DNA from: Novosphingobium sp. SG751A
Lineage (GTDB): Bacteria > Pseudomonadota > Alphaproteobacteria > Sphingomonadales > Sphingomonadaceae
Assembly: GCF_013149295.1 (NCBI RefSeq)
Contig: NZ_JABGCB010000004.1
Span: forward strand, 124,001 to 188,000
DNA length: 64,000 bases
Direction of reading: 5' to 3'
The notes below the pieces were generated by a model that saw only the letters and a program-made list of their open reading frames with translations, was not told the origin of the DNA and made no database searches. The position numbers and the translations under genes are program-made. Positions 8,601 through 17,207 of this stretch are shown piece after piece (within the stretch, counting starts at the first letter, position 1; each line of letters starts with the position of its first letter).

Positions 8601-10493
8601 ATGCAATTCCATCTAAATGGTTTTCACAAAGGCGATCCGGCCCTCATGCCCGCCGCCGCGCCCTGCGAATCGCGCGATGAGGTTGATGTCCTGATCGTGG
8701 GCTGCGGCCCGGCCGGGCTGACGCTCGCAGCTCAGCTCTCCCGTTTCCCCACCATCCGCACCCGCATCGTCGAGCAGAAATCCGGCCCCCTGCAATTGGG
8801 ACAGGCCGATGGCATCGCCTGTCGCACGATGGAAATGTTCAACGCCTTCGGCTTTGCCGACCGGGTGATGAAAGAGGCCTATTGGGTCAACGAAACCACC
8901 TTCTGGAAGCCTGACGAAACAGACGCCGCCCGCATCGCACGTCATGGCCGCATCCGCGACACCGAGGAGGGCCTTTCCGAATTTCCCCATGTCATCCTCA
9001 ATCAGGCGCGGGTGCATGATTTCTATCTGGAACTCATGCGCCAATCCCCGACCCGGCTGGAGCCTGACTATGGTCTGCGTGTGGTTGACCTGACCGTGCC
9101 GGAGGACCCCGAAGGGCGGGTGATCGTGCGCCTGCAACCGGTCGATGCCACGGGGGATGAAGGGATGCAGACTGTTTCTGCCCGCTATGTCGTGGGCTGC
9201 GATGGCGCGCGCAGTCAGGTGCGCAAGGGGCTGGGCCGGGCCCTGGAGGGGGAATCGGCCAATCAGGCCTGGGGCGTGATGGATGTGCTGGCCTATTCCG
9301 ATTTCCCCGACATCCGCCTGAAAAGCGCGATCCATTCCAGTCACGATGGCAATATTCTCATCATCCCGCGTGAGGGCGGCTATCTGGTCCGCTTCTATAT
9401 CGAACTGGACAAATTGGATGCCGATGAGCGGGTGAGCGCGAAGAACATCACCGTGGACCGCCTGATCGCGGCGGCCCAGCGCATCCTCCATCCCTATACG
9501 CTGGATGTGAAAGAGGTGGCGTGGTGGTCAGTCTATGAAATCGGGCAGCGTTTGTGCGACAAGTTCGACGATGTGGCCGCAGGCGATGAGGCCAACCGCC
9601 ATCCGCGCGTGTTCATCGCGGGCGATGCCTGTCATACGCATAGCCCCAAGGCTGGGCAGGGCATGAATGTGTCGATGCAGGACACGTTCAATCTGGGCTG
9701 GAAACTGGCCGCTGTCCTGCAAGCGCAAGCAGGCCCCGACCTGCTGCACACCTATTCCGCCGAGCGGCAGGCGATTGCGCGCGAGTTGATCGACTTTGAC
9801 CGCGCCTTTGCCAAAATGTTCAGCGCCAAACCGCGCAGCGCCCAGGGAGAAGAAGGCGTCGATCCGGCGGAATTTCAACGCTATTTTGTCAAACAAGGCC
9901 GCTTTACCGCCGGCACGGCAACGCATTATCCGTCCTCATTGCTCATCGGGCCGGACATGCATCAGCATCTGGCCACAGGCTTCCCCGTGGGGATGCGTTT
10001 TCATTCGGCCCCCGTGATCCGACTGGCCGACGCGCGGCCTATGCATCTGGGCCATGCGGCTGAGGCGGACGGGCGCTGGCGGATCTATCTCTTTGCCGAC
10101 CGGGATGGGATGACGCCGGACGCGGCCCTCTCGCGGCTGTGTCATGCCCTGGAGATGGAGCCGACCTCGCCCCTGCTGCGCCATACACCCAAGGGGGAGG
10201 ATATTGATGCCCTCTTTGATGTGCGGGCGGTGTTTCAGGCGCGCCACGATATGCTCTCGATGGATGCGCTGCCGGGCCTGCTGTGGCCGCGCAAGGGGCG
10301 CTATGGCCTGCGCGATTATGAAAAGGCCTTTTGCGCAGACCCGACGACGGACATTTACAACCTGCGCGGCATCGACCGCGATCAGGGCTGCATGGTGCTC
10401 GTCCGCCCGGATCAGTTCGTGGCCCATGTCCTGCCGCTCGACGGACATGACGCCTTGGCGCAATTCATGGCAGGGATATTGGAGGCTGGATGA
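8601..10493 (+). CDS. mobA: FAD-dependent aromatic hydroxylase, 3-hydroxybenzoate 4-monooxygenase-like
   Basis: A 630-residue flavoprotein monooxygenase. The FAD ADP-binding motif is VLIVGCGPAGLTLAAQL at residues 31-46, and the second FAD motif is FIAGDACHTHSPKAGQGMN near residue 340, followed by DTFNLGWKLAAVL. The long C-terminal part (about 450-630) corresponds to the thioredoxin-like dimerisation domain of phenol and 3-hydroxybenzoate hydroxylases. Length (Comamonas MobA is about 639) and the N-terminal arm favour the MobA subgroup, which makes protocatechuate from 3-hydroxybenzoate with NADPH and O2. Other phenolic substrates are possible. AGGAG lies 11 bases before the ATG. The MarR gene follows 51 bases downstream. 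Confidence 0.87.
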   Translation: MQFHLNGFHKGDPALMPAAAPCESRDEVDVLIVGCGPAGLTLAAQLSRFPTIRTRIVEQKSGPLQLGQADGIACRTMEMFNAFGFADRVMKEAYWVNETTFWKPDETDAARIARHGRIRDTEEGLSEFPHVILNQARVHDFYLELMRQSPTRLEPDYGLRVVDLTVPEDPEGRVIVRLQPVDATGDEGMQTVSARYVVGCDGARSQVRKGLGRALEGESANQAWGVMDVLAYSDFPDIRLKSAIHSSHDGNILIIPREGGYLVRFYIELDKLDADERVSAKNITVDRLIAAAQRILHPYTLDVKEVAWWSVYEIGQRLCDKFDDVAAGDEANRHPRVFIAGDACHTHSPKAGQGMNVSMQDTFNLGWKLAAVLQAQAGPDLLHTYSAERQAIARELIDFDRAFAKMFSAKPRSAQGEEGVDPAEFQRYFVKQGRFTAGTATHYPSSLLIGPDMHQHLATGFPVGMRFHSAPVIRLADARPMHLGHAAEADGRWRIYLFADRDGMTPDAALSRLCHALEMEPTSPLLRHTPKGEDIDALFDVRAVFQARHDMLSMDALPGLLWPRKGRYGLRDYEKAFCADPTTDIYNLRGIDRDQGCMVLVRPDQFVAHVLPLDGHDALAQFMAGILEAG

Positions 10494-10527
10494 GGCGGGC
10501 AAAAGGCTTGAGATCGCCCGTTCTTTC

Positions 10528-10543
10528 GCGCTAGTTAAAGCGC
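10528..10543. promoter_or_regulatory. Small dyad directly before the marR start codon
   Basis: GCGCT at 10528-10532 mirrors AGCGC at 10539-10543 around AGTTAA, ending one base before the MarR ATG. No Shine-Dalgarno sequence is visible, so this could be an autoregulatory site that also covers translation initiation. Weak evidence. Confidence 0.3.
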
Positions 10544-10544
10544 T

Positions 10545-11015
10545 ATGAGCGACCTTGAACATCTCCCCGGCCATCTCATCCGCCGCCTGCAGCAGATCTC
10601 GGTCTCTTTGTTCACCGCCCGCATGGGCGAGGCGGGGCTGGATCTGACATCTGTGCAATTTGCCGCGCTGATGACGCTGCGCGATCATCCGGGGCTGGAT
10701 CAGAAAACCCTTGCGGGTCTGATCGCCTATGACCGGGTGACCATTGCCGGAGTGATCGACCGGCTGGAGCAAAAAGGGCTGGTCGAGCGCCAGACCAGCC
10801 CGACCGACCGTCGCGCCCGCGTGCTGACGCTGACCGACGAGGGGCGGTCTATGCTGGTCCGCGCCGCGCCATGGGTTGATCTGGTGCAGGAGGACATCCT
10901 GTCCGCCCTCTCAAACGAGGAACGCGCGGGTTTCACCGCCCTGTTGGGCAAGATGACCACCGAGGGCAATGAGCTTAGCCGGGCCCCGCTGAGGCCCTCG
11001 CCGGTCACAGATTGA
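10545..11015 (+). CDS. MarR-family transcriptional regulator
   Basis: A 156-residue winged-helix repressor. The DNA-binding core is LTSVQFAALMTLRDHPGLDQ, LIAYDRVTIAGVIDRLEQKG and the wing SPTDRRARVLTLTDEG (about residues 28-100), with the conserved D-R-R of the MarR wing. N- and C-terminal helices form the dimer interface. Placed directly after the aromatic hydroxylase on the same strand, it likely senses a phenolic ligand and controls that gene. Its last 11 bases overlap the convergent cydC end. Confidence 0.92.
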   Translation: MSDLEHLPGHLIRRLQQISVSLFTARMGEAGLDLTSVQFAALMTLRDHPGLDQKTLAGLIAYDRVTIAGVIDRLEQKGLVERQTSPTDRRARVLTLTDEGRSMLVRAAPWVDLVQEDILSALSNEERAGFTALLGKMTTEGNELSRAPLRPSPVTD

Positions 11016-12549
11016 CCGTCTCGGCGGCCAGTTGCGCCATGGTCGGACGATGGCTGACAAGGACCAGCCCGGTTCCGGTCTGATCCAGCCATTGCCTCAG
11101 GCGCTGGCGCAATAAAGCCTCTGTCGCGCGGTCCAGCCCTTCGCTCGGCTCGTCCAGCAACAGCCACGGCCGCCCTGCCAGCAAGGCTCGTGCCAGTGCG
11201 ATCCGCCGCCTCTGTCCGCCCGACAGGCGCGCTCCATCGCCGCCCAGCCATTGATCTAACGGGGCAATATCCTGCGCGCAGGCCACCCACAGCGCCCGCT
11301 CCATGGCCGCCTGCTCGATGCCGGGGCGGGCCAAGGCCAGGTTGTCGGCCAGACTGCCCGCGATCAGGGGGGCGTCCTGCGCCATGACGGCAAAAGTCCC
11401 GCGCAAATTCGCGAGTCCCAAAATGCGCGGATCAACACCGTCCACCCGCAAGGCCTGCGGCGCGTCGCCGCGCAATCCGACCAGCGTTTCAAGCAACCGC
11501 GTCTTGCCGATGCCCGACGGGCCGGAGAGGAGGACCCGCGCGCGCGGACCGAAATCCTGCCCGGCGATATGCAATATGGGATGCGGGGAAACGGGCACCG
11601 GCACCGGCTTTTGCGCGGCTTCGATAGCCCGCAAACGGGCCTCGGCCTGACGCAGTTGCGGGGCGCGCGCATCATGGGCGGCAAGTCCTGCCCATATTTC
11701 CAGCGCGGCCATGGCGGCCAATAGGCCCAATGCGAGCATGGCCGCAGATGCCTGTGCATTTACAGCGATCAGGGCCAGAATAAGGCCGGCAAGCATGGTT
11801 TGCGAAGCGGTGATGCTCCCTTCGATGCGGGCCAGCATACGTTCGGCCTGTGCCTGTGCCCTGACGCTGCCTTCCAGCACGGCGGCCAGTTGCGGAGCCA
11901 GATCGTAAACCGTTATATCGGCGGCGGGGCCGGCCATATCGGCATAATCGGCTTGCGCGGCGGCATGGGCCTGTGCCACCTGCGCCTGCAATCCGGGTAA
12001 TCTGGCGGCCAAAGACCGGGCCGTCAAACGCATGGCCGCCATGCCCAGCGCCATGGTCAAACCCGCGCGCCAGCCCAACATCGCCACCATCACCAGCCCT
12101 GCCGCGCCCGCCATCCAGCCGCCTACGCGCGCCACGCGCCGGATTGCGGCATCCTCCAGTAAATCGACATCGCGCCCAAAGCGGGCGGCCATCGCGCCGC
12201 TCCGCCCCGGATCGCGACCGTTCAGCGCGTCCTGCGCCATGTGTGCAAACAGATGGGCGCGCAGGTCGGCCAGAGCAAAAAGCGCGGCGCGATGGCCCAG
12301 CATGCGCTCGCCATAGCGGCCTGCGGTGCGGGCGATGGCGGCGGCCCGAATGGCGGCGCTGGGCAACAGATAGTTGAACCCGGCGACCGCCAGTGGCCCG
12401 GTCATGCCCGCCACGCATGCGCCGACCAGAAACCAGCCTGCCGCGCTCAGCAGGCCGATTGCTGCCATAGCCGCGCCGCCCGCGCAGACCATGCCCCAGC
12501 GCAACGCGCGCCTCTGTCCGGCCAAAGGTGCGTCAAGCAGGCTGCTCAT
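11005..12549 (-). CDS. cydC: ABC exporter subunit CydC (bd oxidase assembly)
   Basis: A 514-residue fused membrane-ATPase half transporter. The membrane domain has the CydC-typical AGWFLVGACVAGMTG, AIRAAAIARTAGRYGERMLG and LRAHLF segments. The ATPase domain has Walker A LSGPSGIGKTRLLE, signature LSGGQRRRIALARAL and Walker B LLLDEPSEGLD. CydDC exports cysteine/glutathione (and has been linked to heme) and is needed for assembly of cytochrome bd in the periplasm. The ATG at 12547-12549 overlaps the cydD stop codon (ATGA), so the pair is translationally coupled. The divergent cydABX operon confirms the assignment. Confidence 0.93.
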   Translation of the reverse strand: MSSLLDAPLAGQRRALRWGMVCAGGAAMAAIGLLSAAGWFLVGACVAGMTGPLAVAGFNYLLPSAAIRAAAIARTAGRYGERMLGHRAALFALADLRAHLFAHMAQDALNGRDPGRSGAMAARFGRDVDLLEDAAIRRVARVGGWMAGAAGLVMVAMLGWRAGLTMALGMAAMRLTARSLAARLPGLQAQVAQAHAAAQADYADMAGPAADITVYDLAPQLAAVLEGSVRAQAQAERMLARIEGSITASQTMLAGLILALIAVNAQASAAMLALGLLAAMAALEIWAGLAAHDARAPQLRQAEARLRAIEAAQKPVPVPVSPHPILHIAGQDFGPRARVLLSGPSGIGKTRLLETLVGLRGDAPQALRVDGVDPRILGLANLRGTFAVMAQDAPLIAGSLADNLALARPGIEQAAMERALWVACAQDIAPLDQWLGGDGARLSGGQRRRIALARALLAGRPWLLLDEPSEGLDRATEALLRQRLRQWLDQTGTGLVLVSHRPTMAQLAAETVNL

Positions 12550-14144
12550 TGCTCGATCTCCGGGTCGATGGAACATTGGGTGGCGGCCTGAGCGATGAGA
12601 TCGGCATCATGGGTGGCGGTAATGACCATTTGGGTATGCGCCACCTCGATCAGCAGGATGCGGATAGTGGCGGCCGTGGCGGCGTCAAGATCGGCGGTGG
12701 GTTCGTCGAGCAGCAAAATCGGGCGTCTCGACAGGATCGCACGAGCAAGGCCGATGCGCCGCCGCTCTCCGCCCGAAAGGCCCGAAGCGCGATGATCGAT
12801 GACCATGCCCAGCCCGCCGCGCGCGACCATCATTTCGCCAAGGCCCATTCTTTCAAGGACTGCCAGCATCGCCCCGTCATCGGCCATCCCCATCGACAGA
12901 TTGTCGCGCAATGTGCCGGGCAGCAGGGCCACCGATTGCCCGGCCCAACCGATGCAGGGATTGGCCGAGCCGGGCAGAAAATCGGTCCCGTCGGCGGTAA
13001 TCCGGCCTTCTCCGACCGGCACCTGCCCGATCAGGGCCAGCAGCAGCGACGATTTGCCGCTGCCCGTGGGACCGGTCATCGCATGCAGCCCCGGCCCGTG
13101 CCAGTCCCAGTTGAGCGGGCCGATCTGTGCGCCTTCGCGATGGGTCAGGATGACGCCTTGGCCCGTCCATCGCCGGGGCGGGGCGGTTACGGGCACCGGG
13201 GCGGGCAGGGCGTCCATCGCTTCATCCATCGCGCTAAGAGCTGCCTCGCCGCTCTGCTTTTCATGATAGGCGGAGGCCAGACGGCGCAGGCCAAGATAAA
13301 ATTCGGGCGCCAGCGCCAGCACAAAGAAGGCCCTGCGCAAATCGAGCGTTTCAGGCGCCGGAAAGGGGAGCAATCCCAATAGCGAAAAGCCGCAATAGAC
13401 CGCCACCAGCGCCACGCAGAGCGCGGCAAAAAATTCAAGGATCGCCCCGGAGGCAAAGGCAATCGCCAGCACTGAAAGGGTCCGCTTTGCCGCATCCCTG
13501 GCGCTGGCGCCCAGGTGGCGAGACACCCGCTCCTCCGCGCCAAAGGCAAGGATGGTGGGCAGGGCGCGCAAACGGTCGATGAACAGGCCCGACAGGCGTT
13601 CGAGCGCCTGATGCTGGACCTGCGCCCGGCGGGCGGCGGCCGATCCGGCCAGCACCATGCCCAGAATGAAGGGTGCCAGCGTGGCCAGCATGATCGTGGC
13701 GGCAACATGGCTGGCGGACCATGCGGCTAGCATCACCAGCAGCGGGGAGACCCCCGAGGCGATGCGCAGCGGCAGATAGCGCGCCACATAGCCGCGCGTG
13801 GCGGCGGGCGCCTCAATGGCCAGATGCATATCCTCGCCCACCAACCGATCCCGCATCAGCCGGGTGGGCAGCAGGGCGGGCAACAGAGCGGCCTGCCAGC
13901 GGGTTTGGGCGCGGATGGCGGCGGCGATGCCGGTATGATGCGCTTGCGATTGGGCCAGCGCCCGGATCAACCCGCCCGCCAGCAGCACGAAGGGGGCAAA
14001 GCCGGCGATCCCCCTCGAAACGGCGCCCGAAATCACCCATGCCAGCCCCATAGCCCCGACAATCGCGCCAACGGTATCCATTATCCACCAAAGGCTTGGG
14101 ACGAGGGCCGGTCGTGGCGAGGGAAGGGAAGATGGCTTGACCAT
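12546..14144 (-). CDS. cydD: ABC exporter subunit CydD (bd oxidase assembly)
   Basis: A 532-residue half transporter. About six membrane helices occupy residues 1-300, with the CydD-type stretch RLSGLFIDRLRALPTILAFG coupling to the ATPase. Walker A is GPTGSGKSSLLLAL, the signature LSGGERRRIGLARAI and Walker B ILLLDEPTADLD. It forms the heterodimer with CydC for thiol export during cytochrome bd maturation. It is transcribed away from cydA across a 141-base gap, so both operons probably respond to the same low-oxygen or redox signal, though no clear FNR box is visible. Confidence 0.93.
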   Translation of the reverse strand: MVKPSSLPSPRPALVPSLWWIMDTVGAIVGAMGLAWVISGAVSRGIAGFAPFVLLAGGLIRALAQSQAHHTGIAAAIRAQTRWQAALLPALLPTRLMRDRLVGEDMHLAIEAPAATRGYVARYLPLRIASGVSPLLVMLAAWSASHVAATIMLATLAPFILGMVLAGSAAARRAQVQHQALERLSGLFIDRLRALPTILAFGAEERVSRHLGASARDAAKRTLSVLAIAFASGAILEFFAALCVALVAVYCGFSLLGLLPFPAPETLDLRRAFFVLALAPEFYLGLRRLASAYHEKQSGEAALSAMDEAMDALPAPVPVTAPPRRWTGQGVILTHREGAQIGPLNWDWHGPGLHAMTGPTGSGKSSLLLALIGQVPVGEGRITADGTDFLPGSANPCIGWAGQSVALLPGTLRDNLSMGMADDGAMLAVLERMGLGEMMVARGGLGMVIDHRASGLSGGERRRIGLARAILSRRPILLLDEPTADLDAATAATIRILLIEVAHTQMVITATHDADLIAQAATQCSIDPEIEQ

Positions 14145-14246
14145 ATTACAAATCGCTCATATTAGGATGCCCTGCAATTAGCAAGCGAGTCTGTCTGATA
14201 CGCCCGCCTGCCATTTGCCTGCCTTGCGCCTGATGCGCTGGTCAAT

Positions 14247-14267
14247 GGCTGCGCATGTTGCGCGGCC
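14247..14267. promoter_or_regulatory. Dyad in the cydD-cydA intergenic region
   Basis: GGCTGCGCA at 14247-14255 and TGCGCGGCC at 14259-14267 form a 9-bp dyad with one T-G wobble and a 3-base loop, 18 bases before the cydA ATG. It could be a 5'-leader hairpin or a regulator site. Role unknown. Confidence 0.3.
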
Positions 14268-14285
14268 CTAACAGGGACATGTCCG

Positions 14286-15848
14286 ATGGATATGGCGGTT
14301 ATCGAACTATCGCGGCTGCAATTTGCTTTGACAGCCATGTACCACTTTCTCTTCGTACCTCTGACGCTTGGCCTCTCCTTCATGCTGGTCATCATGGAGA
14401 GCGTCTATGTCATCACCAAGCGGCCCATCTGGCGGGTGATCACCCGTTTTTGGGGGCGGCTTTTCGGCATCAACTTCGTGCTGGGCGTGGCCACGGGCCT
14501 GACTATGGAGTTCGAGTTCGGCACCAACTGGGCCTATTACGCGCATTATGTGGGCGATATCTTCGGCGCCCCGCTGGCCATCGAAGGGTTGATGGCTTTT
14601 TTCCTCGAAGCCACGATGGTGGGCGTAATGTTCTTCGGCTGGGACCGGCTCAGCCGGGTTCAGCATCTTTTTGTGACTTTGCTGGTGGCGCTGGGCACCA
14701 ATCTTTCGGCTTTGTGGATCCTGATCGCCAATGGCTGGATGCAAAATCCGGTGGGCGCGGCCTTTAATCCCGAAACCATGCGGATGGAGGTGACCAGCTT
14801 TAAGGAGGTGTTGTTCAACCCGGTGGCGCAGGCCAAATTCGTCCACACGGCCAGCGCGGGCTATGTCTGCGCCGCCACATTCGTGATGGGCGTTTCGGCG
14901 ATCTATCTGCTGCGCGGCAAATGGACCAATGTGGCGCGCCGCTCGATGATGGTGGCCTCGGCCTTTGGTCTGGCCTCGGCGCTGTCGGTGGTCGTGCTGG
15001 GCGATGAAAGCGGCTATGCGCTGACCGACAACCAGAAGATGAAGCTCGCTTCCATCGAGGCCATGTGGGAAACCGAGCCCGCGCCCGCCGCGATCACGCT
15101 GGTTGGCCTGCCCGATGTGGCGGGGCGGACCACGCATTATGCGGTAAAGCTGCCCTATGTGATGGGCATCATCGGCACGCGAAGCCTGTCGGGCAAAATC
15201 GACGGGATTGAGGAGCTGGTGCTGCGCGCCGATGAGCGCATTCACAGCGGGATCATCGCCTATGATGCGGTGGAAAAGCTGAAGGTGGATCGCGGCAATA
15301 TCGCCGCCCGCGCCGCCTTTGAGGCGCATAAGCGCGACATCGGCTTTGCCCTGCTGCTCAAGCGCTATATGCCCGATCCGCGCAAGGCCGATGACAGACA
15401 GATCCTGAAAGCAGCATGGGATACGGTGCCCAATGTGCCGGTGATGTTTTTTCTGTTTCGCGGGATGGCGGCGCTGGGCTTTGGCTTTATCGTCTTCTTT
15501 GCCATGGCCTTTTACTGCGCTTCGGCCTGCCGGTTTTCCAAGCGCTGGTTCCTCAAGATTGCAGTGGTCATGATCCCGCTGCCGTGGCTCGCGATTGAGG
15601 GGGGCTGGGTGTTGGCCGAAATCGGGCGGCAACCATGGGCGGTCGACGGCGTGCTGCCGACCTTCCTTGGCGCGTCCTCGCTGAGCGTGCCGCAGATCTG
15701 GGCCACGATCATCGGCTTTACCGTGCTTTACGGCACGTTGGCCGTGATCGAGATCCGTTTGATGATCGCGGCCATCCGCAAAGGCCCGCTCGATCACCAC
15801 GAACCCATGGCGCAGACACAGGGCTTTGCCCCGCTGCCCGCCGAATAA
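14286..15848 (+). CDS. cydA: Cytochrome bd ubiquinol oxidase subunit I
   Basis: A 520-residue membrane quinol oxidase subunit (E. coli CydA 522). The heme ligands are all in place, one number above E. coli: H20 (b595 side), H187 and M394 (b558), and acidic residues E100 and E108. GDESGY, a long Q-loop (roughly 250-385) and EIGRQPW near the C-terminus mark a genuine long-Q-loop bd oxidase rather than a cyanide-insensitive CioA short form. It oxidises quinol and reduces O2 to water with high affinity. It heads cydA-cydB-cydX. Confidence 0.96.
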   Translation: MDMAVIELSRLQFALTAMYHFLFVPLTLGLSFMLVIMESVYVITKRPIWRVITRFWGRLFGINFVLGVATGLTMEFEFGTNWAYYAHYVGDIFGAPLAIEGLMAFFLEATMVGVMFFGWDRLSRVQHLFVTLLVALGTNLSALWILIANGWMQNPVGAAFNPETMRMEVTSFKEVLFNPVAQAKFVHTASAGYVCAATFVMGVSAIYLLRGKWTNVARRSMMVASAFGLASALSVVVLGDESGYALTDNQKMKLASIEAMWETEPAPAAITLVGLPDVAGRTTHYAVKLPYVMGIIGTRSLSGKIDGIEELVLRADERIHSGIIAYDAVEKLKVDRGNIAARAAFEAHKRDIGFALLLKRYMPDPRKADDRQILKAAWDTVPNVPVMFFLFRGMAALGFGFIVFFAMAFYCASACRFSKRWFLKIAVVMIPLPWLAIEGGWVLAEIGRQPWAVDGVLPTFLGASSLSVPQIWATIIGFTVLYGTLAVIEIRLMIAAIRKGPLDHHEPMAQTQGFAPLPAE

Positions 15849-15860
15849 GGGGTAAGATCC

Positions 15861-17009
15861 ATGCATATTCCGCTTGATTATGAAACGCTGCGGGTGATCT
15901 GGTGGGCGCTGCTGGGCGTGCTGCTGATCGGCTTTGCGCTGACCGATGGCTATGATCTGGGGGTGGGCGCGCTGCTGCCCTTTGTGGGGCGGAACGATGA
16001 GGAGCGCCGTCTGGTCATCAACGCCATCGCGCCTCATTGGGAGGGCCATCAGGTGTGGTTCATCCTTGGCGGCGGGGCGATCTTTGCCGCATGGCCCTTT
16101 GTCTATGCGGTCAGCTTCTCCGGCTTTTATCTTGCCATGTTTCTCGTGCTGGCGGCGTTGATCCTGCGGCCTGTGTCGTTCAAATATCGTTCCAAACACG
16201 CCGATGCGGGCTGGCGCAACCGTTGGGATTGGGCGCTGTTCGTAGGCGGTTTCGTGCCTGCGCTGGTGTTTGGCGTGGCGGTGGGCAATGTTTTGATCGG
16301 GGCACCCTTCCGTTTCGACAGCGATCTGCGCATGACCTATGAAGGCTCGCTGCTTGGCTTGTTTACGCCCTTTACCCTGCTGACCGGTCTGCTCTCGGTG
16401 GCGATGTTGGCGCTGCATGGCGCGGCATGGCTGGCGGTCAAGATCGAGGAGGGGCCGGTGCTGGTCCGCGCGCGCGCCATGGCTCGGATCGCGGCGGTGG
16501 CAACGATCGCGCTGTTCCTGATCGGCGGGCTGATGGTGGCGCGCGGGGGCATGGGCATGGCGATCCGGGGCGTGGTTGACACCCAAGGCCCGTCCAACCC
16601 GCTGCTCTCGACCAGTGTGGGCGCGGCCGGCGCATGGCTGAACAATTACACGGCGCATCCTTGGATGGCGCTGGCGCCGGTGTTGGGGCTTGTGGGGCCG
16701 ATGCTGGCGCTGGTGGGCATCACGGCGCGGCGAGGGTGGCTCAATCTGGCGGGCACGGCGCTGGCCACTACGGGGATTATCGCCACGGTGGGCTGTTCGA
16801 TGTTCCCCTTCATCCTGCCGTCCTCAATTGATCCGCGCTCCAGCCTGACGGTGTGGAATGCCTCGTCCAGCCATATGACGCTGTTCATCATGCTGATCGT
16901 CACGGTCATCTTCCTGCCGGTGGTGCTGACCTATACGGCATGGGTCATGAAGATGCTGGGCGGTCGGGTCACCTTGCGCGATGTGCGCTCCAACCCTGAT
17001 TTCTACTGA
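15861..17009 (+). CDS. cydB: Cytochrome bd ubiquinol oxidase subunit II
   Basis: A 382-residue subunit with about nine membrane helices. The N-terminal segment (RVIWWALLGVLLIGFALTDG then YDLGVGALLPF) and HWEGHQVWFILGGGAIFAAWP are hallmarks of CydB. It starts 12 bases after the cydA stop and pairs with CydA; CydB has the same fold but binds no heme itself in E. coli. The C-terminus (TYTAWVMKMLGGRV) is typical. Confidence 0.96.
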   Translation: MHIPLDYETLRVIWWALLGVLLIGFALTDGYDLGVGALLPFVGRNDEERRLVINAIAPHWEGHQVWFILGGGAIFAAWPFVYAVSFSGFYLAMFLVLAALILRPVSFKYRSKHADAGWRNRWDWALFVGGFVPALVFGVAVGNVLIGAPFRFDSDLRMTYEGSLLGLFTPFTLLTGLLSVAMLALHGAAWLAVKIEEGPVLVRARAMARIAAVATIALFLIGGLMVARGGMGMAIRGVVDTQGPSNPLLSTSVGAAGAWLNNYTAHPWMALAPVLGLVGPMLALVGITARRGWLNLAGTALATTGIIATVGCSMFPFILPSSIDPRSSLTVWNASSSHMTLFIMLIVTVIFLPVVLTYTAWVMKMLGGRVTLRDVRSNPDFY

Positions 17010-17021
17010 AAGGAACATGCC

Positions 17022-17132
17022 ATGTGGTATTTTACATGGGTGCTGGGTCTGGGCCTTGCGGTGGGCTTTGGCATCATCAACGGGCTGTGGCACGAATTCA
17101 ATTCGCCCATTGACGATGATCCTGCTGTCTGA
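17022..17132 (+). CDS. cydX: Small bd oxidase subunit CydX
   Basis: A 36-residue single-pass membrane peptide easily missed by gene finders. It starts 12 bases after cydB with AAAGGAAC just upstream. The sequence begins MWYFTWVLGLGLAVGFGI and continues INGLWHE, matching the CydX/YbgT pattern W-x-F-x-W-x-L-G...LW-x-E. CydX stabilises the heme region of CydAB in E. coli. Its position and motif make the call secure despite the length. Confidence 0.93.
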   Translation: MWYFTWVLGLGLAVGFGIINGLWHEFNSPIDDDPAV

Positions 17133-17167
17133 CCCTGCGTTCTGATCCCCTCTGTCAGCCCCCGCGA

Positions 17168-17198
17168 GGCGACCCCGGCCCTTCCCGCCGGGGCCGCC
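17168..17198. terminator. Bidirectional hairpin between cydX and the tadG-like gene
   Basis: GGCGACCCCGGC at 17168-17179 pairs with GCCGGGGCCGCC at 17187-17198 (12-bp stem, one mismatch, 7-base loop), followed by TTTGCCTTGC. It lies between two convergent stop codons. Confidence 0.65.
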
Positions 17199-17207
17199 TT
17201 TGCCTTG

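Noticed and set aside
14145-14285. FNR/Anr box search between cydD and cydA
   Set aside because: No TTGAT-N4-ATCAA or close variant is visible, so low-oxygen control by FNR is not claimed.
14307-16658. A 783-codon minus-strand frame across the cyd operon
   Set aside because: cydA and cydB are unmistakable on the plus strand; the antisense frame is a His/Gln/Arg-rich shadow.
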